Notes: generated from the letters alone by a model not told the origin. 64,000 nucleotides of DNA from Halorussus halobius (GCF_004765805.1 NZ_ML219773.1:806001-870000); one strand, 5' to 3'. Counted from the first letter of the stretch, positions 40,853-50,610 are shown. Numbers and translations are program-made.

Positions 40853-42546
40853 CGATGGACTCAGAGGGGACGACGCTGGCGTCCGACGCCACCACGCCCG
40901 AGCGCGAGCAGTTCGTCGACCTCGCCGGGCGCGAAGACCCGGCGGTCATCCGGGTCGAGACCGACCTCGACGTGGAGACGACGCCCCTGTCGGCCTACGC
41001 CGCGCTGACCGGTCGGTCCACGGAGGCGACCCCCTCCGAGTACGCCTTCCTGCTGGAGAGCGCCGAGAAGACCGCGTCGAGCGACCCGGACGGCGCGTTC
41101 TCGCCGGACTCGTCGAGCGACCGGCACGCCCGCTACTCGTACGTCGGCTACGACCCGGACGCCGCCGTCACCGTCGACCCCGAGGGGACGTCGGTCGAGT
41201 CGCTCGGCGGTCGGGCGGCCCGGTACGTCGGCGACGCCGAGGACCGAACCGGTGACGGCGACGGCGACGCCCTCGACGCGCTTCGGGCCGCGATGCCCGA
41301 CGCCGAGCAGCGCGGGTTCCCCGAGGGCGAGCGCCAGCGGTTCGACGGCGGACTGGTCGGCTTTCTCGCGTACGACGCGGTGTACGACATGTGGCTCGAC
41401 GAGGTCGGCGTCGAGCGCCCCGACTCGCGGTTCCCCGACGCCCAGTTCGTGCTCAACACCCGGACGGTCGCGTTCGACCACAGTTCGGGGACCGTCTCGC
41501 TGGTGTTCACGCCGCTGGTCGGCCCGGACGACGACCCCGATGCGGTGTACGACGACCTCCGCGCGGAGGCCGACCGGGTGGCCACACTGCTCGAAGAGGC
41601 GACTCCGCCGTCCACGGGCGGGTTCGACCGGGAGCGCGCTCGCAGTGGCCCGCGCGGGGAGTACGAGGACGCGGTCCGAGCCGCCAAGGAGCACGTCCTC
41701 GACGGCGACATCTATCAGGGGGTCATCTCCCGGAAGCGGGAACTCCGGGGCGAGGTCGACCCGCTCGGGTTCTACGCCGCGCTCCGGGAGGTGAATCCCT
41801 CGCCGTACATGTATCTGCTCGGCTACGACGACCTGACCGTTGTCGGCGCGAGCCCCGAGACGCTGGTGTCGGTCCGTGGCAGCGAGGTGATGGCCAACCC
41901 CATCGCGGGCACCTGCCGCCGCGGGTCGAGCCCGGTCGAGGACCGCCGGCTCGCGGGCGAGATGCTGGCCGACGGCAAGGAGCGGGCCGAACACACCATG
42001 CTCGTGGACCTCGCGCGCAACGACGTCCGCCGGGTGGCGGTCCCCGGCAGCGTCTCGGTCGAGGAGTTCATGAACGTGCTCAAGTACAGCCACGTCCAGC
42101 ACATCGAGAGCACCGTGACCGGCCAGCTGGCCGCCGACTCGGACGCGTTCGACGCGACGCGAGCCGCGTTCCCGGCGGGGACGCTCTCGGGCGCGCCGAA
42201 GATACGCGCCATGGAGATAATCGACGACCTCGAACGCGGCGCTCGCGGCCTCTACGGCGGTGGCGTGGGCTACTACTCGTGGTCGGGCGACGCCGACTTC
42301 GCCATCGTCATCCGGACCGCGACCGTCGAATCCGGCGACGCCGATACCGATTCGGACCGCATCACGGTACAGGCGGGCGCGGGTATCGTGGCCGACAGCG
42401 AGCCCGCCGCCGAGTACGAGGAGACCGAACAGAAGATGGACGGCGTGCTCACTGCGCTCGAACGCATCGAGAGCGAGGCGGCCGACGGCGGTCCCGACGC
42501 CGACCCATCGGACGCCGACCTCGACGCGCCGGGGGTAGAGCGATGA
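40849..42546 (+). CDS. trpE: Anthranilate synthase component I TrpE
   Basis: A 565-residue chorismate-using enzyme. C-terminal motifs are complete: GDIYQGVISRKREL, NPSPYMYLL, GASPETLVSV, NPIAGTCRRG, ERAEHTMLVDLARND and FPAGTLSGAPK. The N-terminal feedback domain is present but contains a halophile-type acidic insert (near 75-95). It works with TrpG, encoded next with an ATGA overlap. Isochorismate or aminodeoxychorismate synthase is less likely given the trp context. Confidence 0.96.
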   Translation: MTMDSEGTTLASDATTPEREQFVDLAGREDPAVIRVETDLDVETTPLSAYAALTGRSTEATPSEYAFLLESAEKTASSDPDGAFSPDSSSDRHARYSYVGYDPDAAVTVDPEGTSVESLGGRAARYVGDAEDRTGDGDGDALDALRAAMPDAEQRGFPEGERQRFDGGLVGFLAYDAVYDMWLDEVGVERPDSRFPDAQFVLNTRTVAFDHSSGTVSLVFTPLVGPDDDPDAVYDDLRAEADRVATLLEEATPPSTGGFDRERARSGPRGEYEDAVRAAKEHVLDGDIYQGVISRKRELRGEVDPLGFYAALREVNPSPYMYLLGYDDLTVVGASPETLVSVRGSEVMANPIAGTCRRGSSPVEDRRLAGEMLADGKERAEHTMLVDLARNDVRRVAVPGSVSVEEFMNVLKYSHVQHIESTVTGQLAADSDAFDATRAAFPAGTLSGAPKIRAMEIIDDLERGARGLYGGGVGYYSWSGDADFAIVIRTATVESGDADTDSDRITVQAGAGIVADSEPAAEYEETEQKMDGVLTALERIESEAADGGPDADPSDADLDAPGVER

Positions 42547-43184
42547 CCGCGAGTCCGGTCGGCGGACTCACTGCGGCCGACGACTTGGGGTCGGTGCCCG
42601 ACGACCTCCGGGTCCTGTTCGTGGACAACTTCGACTCGTTCACGTACAACCTCGTGGAGTACGTCAGCGAGTACGCCGACACCGAAGTCGTCCGGAACAC
42701 CGCGTCGCTGTCGGACGTGCGCGCGACCGACGCCGACGCCATCGTGGTCTCGCCGGGGCCGGGCCACCCCGCGAACGACCGCGACGTGGGCGTGACCAAC
42801 GACGTGTTCCGCGAGGTCGCTCCCGACGTGCCGACGCTCGGGGTCTGTCTCGGGCTGGAGGCGGCGGTGTACGCCTACGGCGGGTCGGTGGGGCGCGCGC
42901 CCGAACCCATCCACGGCAAGGCGTTCCCCGTCTCTCACGACGGGCGCGGAGTGTACGCGGGGCTCGACCAGGGGTTCCGCGCCGGGCGCTACCACTCGCT
43001 GGTGGCGACCGAGGTGCCCGACTGCCTCGCGGTGACCGCGACGACCGACCACGAGGGCGAGGAACTCGTGATGGGCGTGCGCCACCGCGAGCATCCCATC
43101 GAGTGCGTCCAGTTCCATCCCGAGAGCGTGCTGACGGCGGTCGGCCACGACGTGGTCCGGAACTTCCTCGCTGGCGTGGTGTGA
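42543..43184 (+). CDS. trpG: Anthranilate synthase component II TrpG (glutamine amidotransferase)
   Basis: A 213-residue class I amidotransferase feeding ammonia to TrpE. VLFVDNFDSFTYNLVEY and VVSPGPGHP are standard; the nucleophile is Cys102 in GVCLGLE, and the His-x-Glu partner pair is in QFHPES. The usual GVCLGHQ has become CLGLE, with His and Gln replaced by Leu and Glu, which is uncommon. Last gene of trpDFEG. Confidence 0.94.
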   Translation: MTASPVGGLTAADDLGSVPDDLRVLFVDNFDSFTYNLVEYVSEYADTEVVRNTASLSDVRATDADAIVVSPGPGHPANDRDVGVTNDVFREVAPDVPTLGVCLGLEAAVYAYGGSVGRAPEPIHGKAFPVSHDGRGVYAGLDQGFRAGRYHSLVATEVPDCLAVTATTDHEGEELVMGVRHREHPIECVQFHPESVLTAVGHDVVRNFLAGVV

Positions 43185-43863
43185 GTCGTCACTCGTTCGG
43201 TCGCTTGGCTCAGCCTTCTTTCAGGTTAGTCGGACTGGCGGTCGCGAGGTGTGGGTGGCCGTCCACCGGTTGGGTGGCCGTGCCATCAGTTGGTCGGCTG
43301 GGCCGGGCGAGGTGCCGGCGGCCTGCCCGCGACCGCGCGAGGCGTCCGGGCCGAACTGGCCGCGCCATCGCATTTGAACCTTGGGCTCTCTCGACTCGCG
43401 ACCGTGGCGTGTGACGCCTCCGAAACCGAGTCACTTCCCCCGATGGAGCCTGGGAGTGTCGGCACAGGAGAGTGAGGCGAGCCGTTTCTCCTCGGTAAAC
43501 GTATCGGCCGATGGATAGTCGTCCGGCCAGCAAAATCAGGTGCACGCAGCGGGGGTACGCCCAACGCATCGCCGAACGTTCGGATTCGCTTACCACTTTC
43601 ACTTCGGTCTGGATACGCTTATTAGGGCCCGGGCCATACGTGTGAGCGAACCCGATAGCCGTGGTTCCGGCGTGGGAGTTCGGACCCTCGGCGACGCCGA
43701 TTTCGGACAGAGGCATCACAGTACAACTGTATTTGGAATAGTCCAAGTAACACAGCAAAGGTTATACCGGTGGCTTCAGAATGGAATCTCCGTCACGAAT
43801 GATTCGTACGACGCTACTTGCAGGAGCGGAAATCGAGGGACAGACGACCGAGGTGAGCCACGC
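43185..43863. other. Spacer upstream of nrdJ
   Basis: 679 bp with no supportable gene. The first ~300 bp are GC-rich and repeat-like (GGTTGGGTGGCCG phrases); an open frame at 43210-43758 on the minus strand has no protein-like features. The AT-richer end (43710-43800) holds the nrdJ control elements described separately, and the mRNA leader would be about 70 nt. Confidence 0.5.
43718..43768. promoter_or_regulatory. nrdJ promoter with paired inverted repeats
   Basis: Two inverted repeats follow each other: ACAGT-ACA-ACTGT (43718-43730) and TTGGA-ATAG-TCCAA (43733-43746), immediately upstream of a TATA-like GTTATACC (43761-43768). Adjacent palindromes just upstream of TATA look like operator sites for a regulator of ribonucleotide reductase, perhaps NrdR-like. 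No known consensus was matched. Confidence 0.5.
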
Positions 43864-46800
43864 ATGAGCGGTGCGGGCGACCTCGCGGCCGACGAACTCA
43901 CGCTGCCCATCAAGCGGACCGAGGGGGAGACGCTTGCGGAGCGGTTGACCGACAACGCGTACCACAACATCCTCCCCGCCCGATACCTCCGGAAGAACGC
44001 CGACGGCGACCACGTCGAGGAGCAAGAGGACCTGTTCCCGCGCGTCGCCAGGAACATCGCGCTGGCCGAGGCGGTCTACGAGGCCGACCAGCGCGACGAG
44101 ACCGTCACGGTCGCGCCCGACCAGCTCAAGCCCGACCACCCCCGGCGGGACGAACTCGCCGAGGAGGTGTTCGGCAAAGGGACGACCGTCGAGGACGACG
44201 TCGAGACCGACCTGTCGGTGTACAACGTCAACAAGTTCGCGTACGACACGGTCGTCCCCGAACTCCCCGAGGAGATTCGCGCCCACGTCGAGGACGTTCG
44301 CGAGGAGTTCGAGGAACTGATGGCGGACCTCTCCTTTATGCCGAACTCGCCCACGCTGATGAACGCGGGCGACGAACTCCAGCAGCTGTCGGCCTGCTTC
44401 GTCGACTCGCCCGACGACGACATCACCGACATCCACCAGACCGCCAAGGAGGCCGCGGAGGTCTTCCAGTCGGGCGGCGGCATGGGCTACGCCTTCTGGC
44501 GACTGCGCCCCTACGGCGACGCGGTGGGGAGCACGGGCGGCATCGCGTCGGGGCCCATCACCTTCATGCGCACGTACGACCAGATGTGCGAGACCATCGC
44601 CCAGGGCGGCGCGCGTCGCGGTGCCCAGATGGGCGTGATGCGCGTTTCCCACCCGGACGTCATCCAGTTCATCCACGCCAAGAACAAGGACGTGAGCCTC
44701 GCGCGCACCCTCCGGCTCAACGACCCCGACGACTACACCCACAACTCCTTCGTCGAGGCGCTCGAGGAGGCCCGCGAACTCATCGACGAGGACGGCCGGG
44801 TGCCCAAGCACCTCCGGAACGCCGCCGAGGGCCACCTCTCGAACTTCAACATCTCCGTCGGCGTCACCGACGACTTCATGGCGGCGGTGAAAGCGGGCGA
44901 GGAGTTCACCTTCACGAACCCCCGCACTGGCGAAGCGCACGTCGCCACCCAGCACACCAAGGAACTGTACGAGATGTTCGACCTCGGCGAGTACGTCGAG
45001 GTCGGCGAGGAGCTATCGGTGCCCGCCGAACTCCTCTGGGACCGCATGATAGACGGCGCTCACGAGAACGGCGAACCCGGCGTCATCTACCTCGAACGAG
45101 TCAACAAGGAGCACTCGTTCGACGTGGAGGAACATCCGGACCACCGCATCCTCGCCACTAACCCCTGCGGCGAGCAGCCGCTCGAAGAGTACGAGGCCTG
45201 CAACCTCGGCCACATCAACCTCTCGACGCTGGCCGACACCGACGCGCCCGACTGGCGGGTCTGGTACGACGAGCACGGCGACGAGTACGACGAGTTCGCC
45301 GAGGCGGTCGACGCCTTCCTCGCCGACGCGGTGGCGTGGGACGAGTTCGACCACCGCATCGAGTACGGCACGCGCTTCCTCGAGAACGTCGTCACGATGT
45401 CGGACTTCCCGGTCGACGAGATCGAGCGGAAGGTCCGGCAGATGCGCAAGATCGGGCTGGGCGTCATGGGGCTGGCCCAGTTGTACGTCCAACTGGGCGT
45501 CGAGTACGGCAGCGACGCCGGCAACGAGATCGCCCGCCAGCTGATGCGGTACATCAACCACGAGAGCAAGTGGGCGTCCCACGAACTCGCCGAACAGCGC
45601 GGCTCGTTCGACGAGTGGGACAACTCCAAGTACGCCGACCCGACCGAGTACCGCGAGTGGTTCGAGAACCAGACCGGCCTGAGCGCCGACGACTGGGAGG
45701 ACGGCTTCGCGGTGCGGAACCACAACACGACCACCATCGCGCCGACCGGCACCACCTCGATGGTCGGCAACACCACGGGCGGGTGCGAGCCCATCTACAA
45801 CGTCGCCTACTACAAGAACGTCTCCGACGACGTGCAGGGCGACGAGATGCTCGTGGAGTTCGACGACTACTTCCTCCGGACGCTGGAGGACAACGACGTC
45901 GACGTCGAGGCCGTCAAGAAGGAAGCCCAGGAGCAGATGGCCGCAAACGAGTTCGACGGCGTCGACGGCCTGACGACGGTGCCCGACGCCATCGGCGAAC
46001 TGTTCGTGGTCACGTCGGACCTCTCGGGCAAGGACCACGCGGCGGTCCAGTGTGCGTGTCAGGAGGGCGTCGACTCGGCCATCTCGAAGACGTGCAACTT
46101 CCCCAACGACGCCACCAAGGCGGACATGCGCGAGGTGTACGAGTACATCTACGAGAACGGCGGCAAGGGCGTGACCGTCTATCGGGACGGCACCCGCTCG
46201 AAGCAGGTCCTGACGACTCGCGCGGACAACAAGGAGTTCGCCGACGAGAGCGAGGCCGCCGAGCAGTTGGTCGAACAGATTCGGGAGGTCTTCGGCGGCA
46301 TCGAGGGCTTCGTCGAGAGCGACGAGGTGCAGGCCCACCTCGACCGCGAGGTGGCCTCTATCCTCGAAACCGCCGACGGCGAGGGCGAGGGACCGTACGC
46401 CAGCAAGCGCCCCCGGCCGGACGTACTCCACGGCGTGACCCAGCGCATCGACACGGGCTACGGCAAGCTCTACGTCAACATCAACGAGGACGACGAGGGC
46501 CGGCCGTTCGAGCTGTTCGCCAACATCGGCAACTCGGGCGGCTTCACCGCCTCGTTCACCGAGTCGCTCGCCAAGACGGTCTCGACCGCGCTCCGGTCGG
46601 GCGTCGACCCCGAGGAGATCGCCGACGAGCTACAGGGCATCCGGAGCCCCAAGGTGGCGTGGGACAAGGGCGAGCAGATAAACTCCATCCCGGACGCCAT
46701 CGGCACGGCGATGCGGCGGTACCTCGACGGCGAGGTCGAGAAGGCCTACCCCCAACAGCAGAACCTCACCGAGGTCGAGGACGGCGGAGGCGTCGAGCGC

Positions 46801-47004
46801 GAGACCGACGGCGGGGCGGCGGCCGCGCAGGGCGGGACGGCGGACCTGCGCTCGGACGAAGACGCCGCCGACGACCGTGAGGCCGACCAGCAAGACATCA
46901 TCGACGCGGGCGAGAGCCCCGAGTGTCCCGACTGCGGGTCGCTGTCGCTGTACTACTCCGAGGGCTGCAAGACCTGCGAGTCCTGCGGCTGGTCGGAGTG
47001 CTAG
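43864..47004 (+). CDS. nrdJ: Class II (B12-dependent) ribonucleoside-diphosphate reductase
   Basis: A 1046-residue adenosylcobalamin-dependent reductase making deoxyribonucleotides. The barrel shows SFMPNSPTLMNAG, LSACFVDSPDD, GGGMGYAFWRLRP, NPCGEQPLEEYEACNLGHINLS (active-site Asn-Cys-Glu) and APTGTTSMVGNTTGGCEP. The C-terminal tail has a CPDCG...CKTCESCGWSEC cluster, fitting a redox/zinc-type end. No intein interrupts it. The ATG at 43864 starts the protein; the upstream frame has no start codon beyond the spacer, and a leader of about 70 nt follows the TATA. Confidence 0.96.
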   Translation: MSGAGDLAADELTLPIKRTEGETLAERLTDNAYHNILPARYLRKNADGDHVEEQEDLFPRVARNIALAEAVYEADQRDETVTVAPDQLKPDHPRRDELAEEVFGKGTTVEDDVETDLSVYNVNKFAYDTVVPELPEEIRAHVEDVREEFEELMADLSFMPNSPTLMNAGDELQQLSACFVDSPDDDITDIHQTAKEAAEVFQSGGGMGYAFWRLRPYGDAVGSTGGIASGPITFMRTYDQMCETIAQGGARRGAQMGVMRVSHPDVIQFIHAKNKDVSLARTLRLNDPDDYTHNSFVEALEEARELIDEDGRVPKHLRNAAEGHLSNFNISVGVTDDFMAAVKAGEEFTFTNPRTGEAHVATQHTKELYEMFDLGEYVEVGEELSVPAELLWDRMIDGAHENGEPGVIYLERVNKEHSFDVEEHPDHRILATNPCGEQPLEEYEACNLGHINLSTLADTDAPDWRVWYDEHGDEYDEFAEAVDAFLADAVAWDEFDHRIEYGTRFLENVVTMSDFPVDEIERKVRQMRKIGLGVMGLAQLYVQLGVEYGSDAGNEIARQLMRYINHESKWASHELAEQRGSFDEWDNSKYADPTEYREWFENQTGLSADDWEDGFAVRNHNTTTIAPTGTTSMVGNTTGGCEPIYNVAYYKNVSDDVQGDEMLVEFDDYFLRTLEDNDVDVEAVKKEAQEQMAANEFDGVDGLTTVPDAIGELFVVTSDLSGKDHAAVQCACQEGVDSAISKTCNFPNDATKADMREVYEYIYENGGKGVTVYRDGTRSKQVLTTRADNKEFADESEAAEQLVEQIREVFGGIEGFVESDEVQAHLDREVASILETADGEGEGPYASKRPRPDVLHGVTQRIDTGYGKLYVNINEDDEGRPFELFANIGNSGGFTASFTESLAKTVSTALRSGVDPEEIADELQGIRSPKVAWDKGEQINSIPDAIGTAMRRYLDGEVEKAYPQQQNLTEVEDGGGVERETDGGAAAAQGGTADLRSDEDAADDREADQQDIIDAGESPECPDCGSLSLYYSEGCKTCESCGWSEC

Positions 47005-47646
47005 TCGGCGCGTCGCGTCGTCGTTGACCGTCGGTTCCCGTCTTCATCTTTCGCCGAAGCTTGGCGACGACCGGGGGTGGTCGAGGTCGCGCGGCGGTGG
47101 ATAGCTTCTTGAACGAGTTCGGCGCAGTCTCCGATGGCACTACACACGTATCCTCGAACGCCCTCGCCGCGCTCTCTATCGCTCGAACCGCAACTAGGTC
47201 TTCGGACGCTTTGACGCGCTCTCTGACACTGGAACCGCAACCACAGCCTCGAACGCCCTCGCCGCGCTCGCGTGCAGTTCAGTCCGCCAAGGAGACCGCA
47301 CAGTACCGCGACCGCACAGCGAGAGCCCCACGCCTCTCCAACCTCGGCGAGCGCCTGAACGCGCTCGCCTCCACCGTCAGAGGCGAGCTCTGACGAGCCT
47401 GCGCGCGCGTCTCTTGCGCAGACCGCGCGCATGTTGGCGCGACACGAGGTCGCGCCGTGGGAGACAAGCTCCCACGAGCCTTGTTTCGCTACGCTCAACA
47501 AGACGCCAGCGCGCGCCGACCGTGGAACGGAGCCCCAGCGTCGCGGTCGCGTGTAGCGTCGCGTGATCGAGTTCGACCGACGCTCCCGAACACTGCCGAC
47601 GACGGGAGTACCAAGACTTTTACCCCGCAAGACCGCCTCTCGTACC
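47005..47646. repeat. Long spacer with internal direct repeats
   Basis: 642 bp without a supportable gene. CCTCGAACGCCCTCGCCGCG plus three bases recurs at 47151-47173 and 47247-47269, each followed by related wording; GACGCCAGCGCGCGCCG (near 47512-47528) links it to the repeat family at 1660 and 39031. Open frames on both strands are Arg/Ser-rich and unconserved. The end (47617-47646) may hold the promoter of the next gene. Confidence 0.5.
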
Positions 47647-48246
47647 ATGAGCGAGGACGCCGAGGACCGCGAGTCGCCCGGAACCGCGAGCGAGTCGGAC
47701 GTGGAAACCCTCGTCGAAGAGGACCCCGCCGCAGCGTTCGAGCAGGGGGCCGGGATTCCGGGGACTCACGTCCGCGCAATGGAGTTCTGGGACGACATCG
47801 TGGCCGACATGGAGGCCACGGCGGCCGAGTACGAGGACGAGGGCTGGGAGGCCCACCAGCTCCACCCGGGCGACGTGACGGCCCGGTCGCCGGACCCCGA
47901 AGGCGACGACGACCTGTTCGGCCTCGACGTGCTGGTGCCGAACAACGAGTTCGACGCGGTCGAAGAACTGCTGGAGGGCGGCGTGGCCTTCGACGCCTAC
48001 GAGGCGTTCTGCGCGACCGGCGACGGGCTGGTGTTGTTCGTGGTCGCCATGGAGGACCACGACGAGGAGGTGGCGGTGCTGTACCCCGCCTACTACGACC
48101 CCCAGGACGCCCAGGGAATGCTCGCGGTCGCCGACCGCGAGGGCGAGATGCGGACCTACCTCCGGACCCTGACCAACGAGCGCATCGAGTTCACCCACCA
48201 GGACCCCGAGAACTTCCACCCGCCGGCGGGCGAGGACGCCGAGTAG
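47647..48246 (+). CDS. Conserved acidic haloarchaeal protein
   Basis: A 199-residue, very acidic soluble protein with no membrane segment or known motif. Segments HVRAMEFWDDIVADMEATA, WEAHQLHPGDVTA and LFGLDVLVPNNEFD look like a compact folded domain, and I believe the family is restricted to haloarchaea. The ATG at 47647 has an ACTTTTACC element about 30 nt upstream. Function unknown. It converges with the next gene. Confidence 0.72.
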   Translation: MSEDAEDRESPGTASESDVETLVEEDPAAAFEQGAGIPGTHVRAMEFWDDIVADMEATAAEYEDEGWEAHQLHPGDVTARSPDPEGDDDLFGLDVLVPNNEFDAVEELLEGGVAFDAYEAFCATGDGLVLFVVAMEDHDEEVAVLYPAYYDPQDAQGMLAVADREGEMRTYLRTLTNERIEFTHQDPENFHPPAGEDAE

Positions 48247-48294
48247 CCCGCCGGTCGAGTCCCGTCGCTTCCGCTTTTTCGCTACGGCTGCCCG

Positions 48295-49077
48295 TCAGTC
48301 GTCGCTCTCGACGGCGTCGGCGGCGTCGAGTTCGTGGCCGCAGTTCGGACACGCCAGTTCGTCGTGGCGGAGCTGTTCGCTGGCGGTCTGCACGTCGCGC
48401 ATCACTTCCGAGATGCGGTCCTCGGCCTCCAACTCCTCCTCGACCGAGAGGTCCACGCCCTCGACCTCGAGCAGGAACTTCGCGACCTCGGTCACCTCGT
48501 ACATCACGTCGTCGAGCTCCTCGGCCGTGAAAAAGCCCGACATCGCGCCGTAGAGGAATGTCGCGCCGGCCTGCCTGACCTTGTCCTCGAAGCTCGCCCG
48601 GGCCTGATTGACCGCCTGGGGCGAGTAGGTGTCGGTCATGAACGGGACGAGTTCGGGCAGGTTGTCGCCGATCTTGGTCATCTCGACCCCCGTCTCGGTC
48701 CGGAAGTCCGCACAGAGCCGCGCGATGGCCCACTCGCGGGCCGTGATGTACGTCCGGTCGCGCAGGAACTCGTTGACCCGGTCGTACTGCGCGCCGTCCA
48801 TCTTCGTGAACCGCTCGTACTTGCGGACGTCCTCGGGAACGGTCGAGTCGGCGGGGGCGTCGGTTTCCCCGGCCGGGCTCGCGCCCGCCGCGGTCGCGGA
48901 GTCGTCCGCGGCCGCGCCCGCGTCCGCGGTTCCGTCGCCCGGGACGGCCGTCCCCGCGTCGCCCTCGGAAGCGTCGTCGGCAGTCGCGGTGACCTCGCTG
49001 TCCGATTCCGGCGTGCGGGGCGTTTCCTCGTCGGCGTCCCGGTCGGGGTCGGTCGGACGCGGTCGGTCGTCGGCCAT
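48295..49077 (-). CDS. DUF5806-type haloarchaeal protein with C-terminal zinc ribbon-like end
   Basis: A 260-residue protein. About 90 N-terminal residues are acidic/Ala-rich linker. The conserved core starts at KYERFTKMDGAQYDRVNEFL and runs through TYITAREWAIARLCADFRTE and TGVEMTKIGDNLPELVPFMT, which looks helical and perhaps HTH-like. The C-terminus has CPNCGHEL, half a zinc ribbon. I recall the core as DUF5806, strongly conserved in haloarchaea; function unknown. Confidence 0.78.
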   Translation of the reverse strand: MADDRPRPTDPDRDADEETPRTPESDSEVTATADDASEGDAGTAVPGDGTADAGAAADDSATAAGASPAGETDAPADSTVPEDVRKYERFTKMDGAQYDRVNEFLRDRTYITAREWAIARLCADFRTETGVEMTKIGDNLPELVPFMTDTYSPQAVNQARASFEDKVRQAGATFLYGAMSGFFTAEELDDVMYEVTEVAKFLLEVEGVDLSVEEELEAEDRISEVMRDVQTASEQLRHDELACPNCGHELDAADAVESDD

Positions 49078-49185
49078 GAATCCGGGTTACCAGCCGAGGT
49101 GGAAAAGCGTGTCGTCTGGTGTGGTTGGGGCCGTCTCGGCGGCGATTCACGCAACTAATTTGTGGGCGGGCGCGGATAGTCGGGT

Positions 49186-49554
49186 ATGGACATCTTGCTC
49201 GGAATCGGCGGCAGCGACGACTCGCTTCGCGCGCTCGAACGAACGGTCGAACGCGCCCGGCTGGCGGGCGACGACCTCACCATCGCCATCCTCGACAACC
49301 CGGAGAGCGACCGCGCGTTCGACGAGATCGAGTCGCGGGTCGGGGAGGTGCTCGACGCCGAGAACGTCGACGCAGAGGTCCGGCACCTCTCGGGCGACCC
49401 GGGGAGCCGACTGGTCGACCTCGCCGAGCGCGAGGCGTTCGACCAGCTCGTGCTCGGCGGCGGCCAGCGAAGCCCGATGGGCAAGATACAGCTCGGGGCC
49501 ATTGCGGAGTTCGTCCTGCTGAACTCCCCGATCACCGTGACGCTCGTCCGATGA
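49186..49554 (+). CDS. Universal stress protein (UspA family), short
   Basis: A 122-residue Usp. ILLGIGGSDDSLRALERTV opens the fold and the nucleotide loop is LVLGGGQRSPMGKIQLGAIA, where the usual GS is GA. The length is near the family minimum. The stop overlaps the GNAT start (ATGA at 49551), so the two are co-translated. The upstream AACTAATTT (about 49155) is the likely TATA. Confidence 0.88.
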   Translation: MDILLGIGGSDDSLRALERTVERARLAGDDLTIAILDNPESDRAFDEIESRVGEVLDAENVDAEVRHLSGDPGSRLVDLAEREAFDQLVLGGGQRSPMGKIQLGAIAEFVLLNSPITVTLVR

Positions 49555-50072
49555 GCCGGAACGAGCGCACCTACCCCGACGAGCCCGCGGGGCCGTTCCC
49601 CGAGCCGCCGGTGTCGTTCGCGGACCGCGAGGACCGCGACGTCGCGGTCCGACCGTACGAGGACGCCGACTTCGAGCCGCTCGTGGAGATGTACGCCGAC
49701 TTCGACCCGGCCGACCGCGCGCAGGGCATCCCGCCCGCGACCGAGTCGCGCATCCGCGACTGGCTGGAGGTGCTGCTCGAAGGGCTGAACGTGGTGGCCT
49801 GGCACGGCGACCGGGCGGTCGGCCACGCCACGCTGGTCCCCGACGAGGATGCGTACGAACTCGCCATCTTCGTCCATCAGGACTACCAGCGCGCGGGCAT
49901 CGGCTCGGAACTCATCCGGGTGCTGCTGGGCCACGGGCAGGCAAACGACGTCGAGAAGGTGTGGCTCACGGTCGAGCGCTGGAACCACGCCGCGGTCAAC
50001 CTCTACGAGTCGGTGGGCTTCGAGACCTCCGGGGCCGAGAGCTTCGAGATGGAGATGGCCCTGCGGTTGTGA
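49551..50072 (+). CDS. GNAT-family N-acetyltransferase
   Basis: A 173-residue acetyltransferase using acetyl-CoA. RPYEDADFEPLVEMYADFD is the N-terminal GNAT strand-helix, and the CoA-pyrophosphate loop is QDYQRAGIGSELIRVLLGHG. The C-terminus has WNHAAVNLYESVGFETSG (motif B). An acidic/Pro-rich N-terminal extension precedes it. Target unknown; some Usp-GNAT pairs regulate protein acetylation, so acetylation of a neighbouring protein is a speculation. Confidence 0.88.
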   Translation: MSRNERTYPDEPAGPFPEPPVSFADREDRDVAVRPYEDADFEPLVEMYADFDPADRAQGIPPATESRIRDWLEVLLEGLNVVAWHGDRAVGHATLVPDEDAYELAIFVHQDYQRAGIGSELIRVLLGHGQANDVEKVWLTVERWNHAAVNLYESVGFETSGAESFEMEMALRL

Positions 50073-50106
50073 GGGCGGGGGACTCGGAACCCCGCAATTC
50101 GCCCCG

Positions 50107-50559
50107 TCACACCGACAGCACGGGCTGGCTGGCGTACAGCAGGACGTACTCGGCGGCCTTCTCCAGGACCTCGCCGGGCTCGCCGCTGAGCGGCTCGCGC
50201 GGGATGACCAGAAAGTCGGCGTCGACGTCCTCGGCGGTGTCGAGGACCGCGCTGCCCGGATGCTGGGTCTTTCTGGTGGTCGAGAAGCCGTAGGCGTTCG
50301 AGGTCGAGACCGACACGCCGTACTCGGCGGCGACCTCGCGCACGGTGTCCATGAACGCCTCGGTGTTCGAGAGGACCTCGTCTTCGTCGACGGCTCCGCC
50401 CTCGATGCCGCGGACGAGCTCCTCGCCCAGGACGTACAGCGCGTGGACGCCGGCGTCGTACTGGTTGGCGACGGCCGCCGCGTACTCGACGGCGTCGACC
50501 GACTCGTCGCTCCCGTCGACCGGTACGAGGACTGTGTCCACTTCGAGCGGTTCGGTCAT
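50107..50559 (-). CDS. Universal stress protein (UspA family)
   Basis: A 150-residue Usp. VLVPVDGSDESVDAVEYAAA starts the fold and VHALYVLGEE follows. The C-terminal loop (LVIPREPLSGEPGEVLEKAA) does not match the G-x2-G-x9-G(S/T) ATP motif, so it may not bind ATP. Convergent with the Usp-GNAT pair. Monocistronic. Confidence 0.87.
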   Translation of the reverse strand: MTEPLEVDTVLVPVDGSDESVDAVEYAAAVANQYDAGVHALYVLGEELVRGIEGGAVDEDEVLSNTEAFMDTVREVAAEYGVSVSTSNAYGFSTTRKTQHPGSAVLDTAEDVDADFLVIPREPLSGEPGEVLEKAAEYVLLYASQPVLSV

Positions 50560-50610
50560 GTGCCCACCTGCGCGGGCGCTCGGGAAAAATCCTCGCCTCG
50601 AAAGCCGAGG

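Noticed and set aside
43210..43758. 182-residue minus-strand frame upstream of nrdJ
   Set aside because: Crosses promoter elements and repeat-like spacer; codon positions and composition do not look coding.
43864..47004. Intein in nrdJ or cdc48
   Set aside because: Haloarchaeal versions often carry inteins, but both proteins here have normal length and uninterrupted active-site motifs.
47001..47648. 215-residue minus-strand frame in the nrdJ downstream spacer
   Set aside because: Built from internal direct repeats shared with other spacers; Arg/Ser-rich without a fold.
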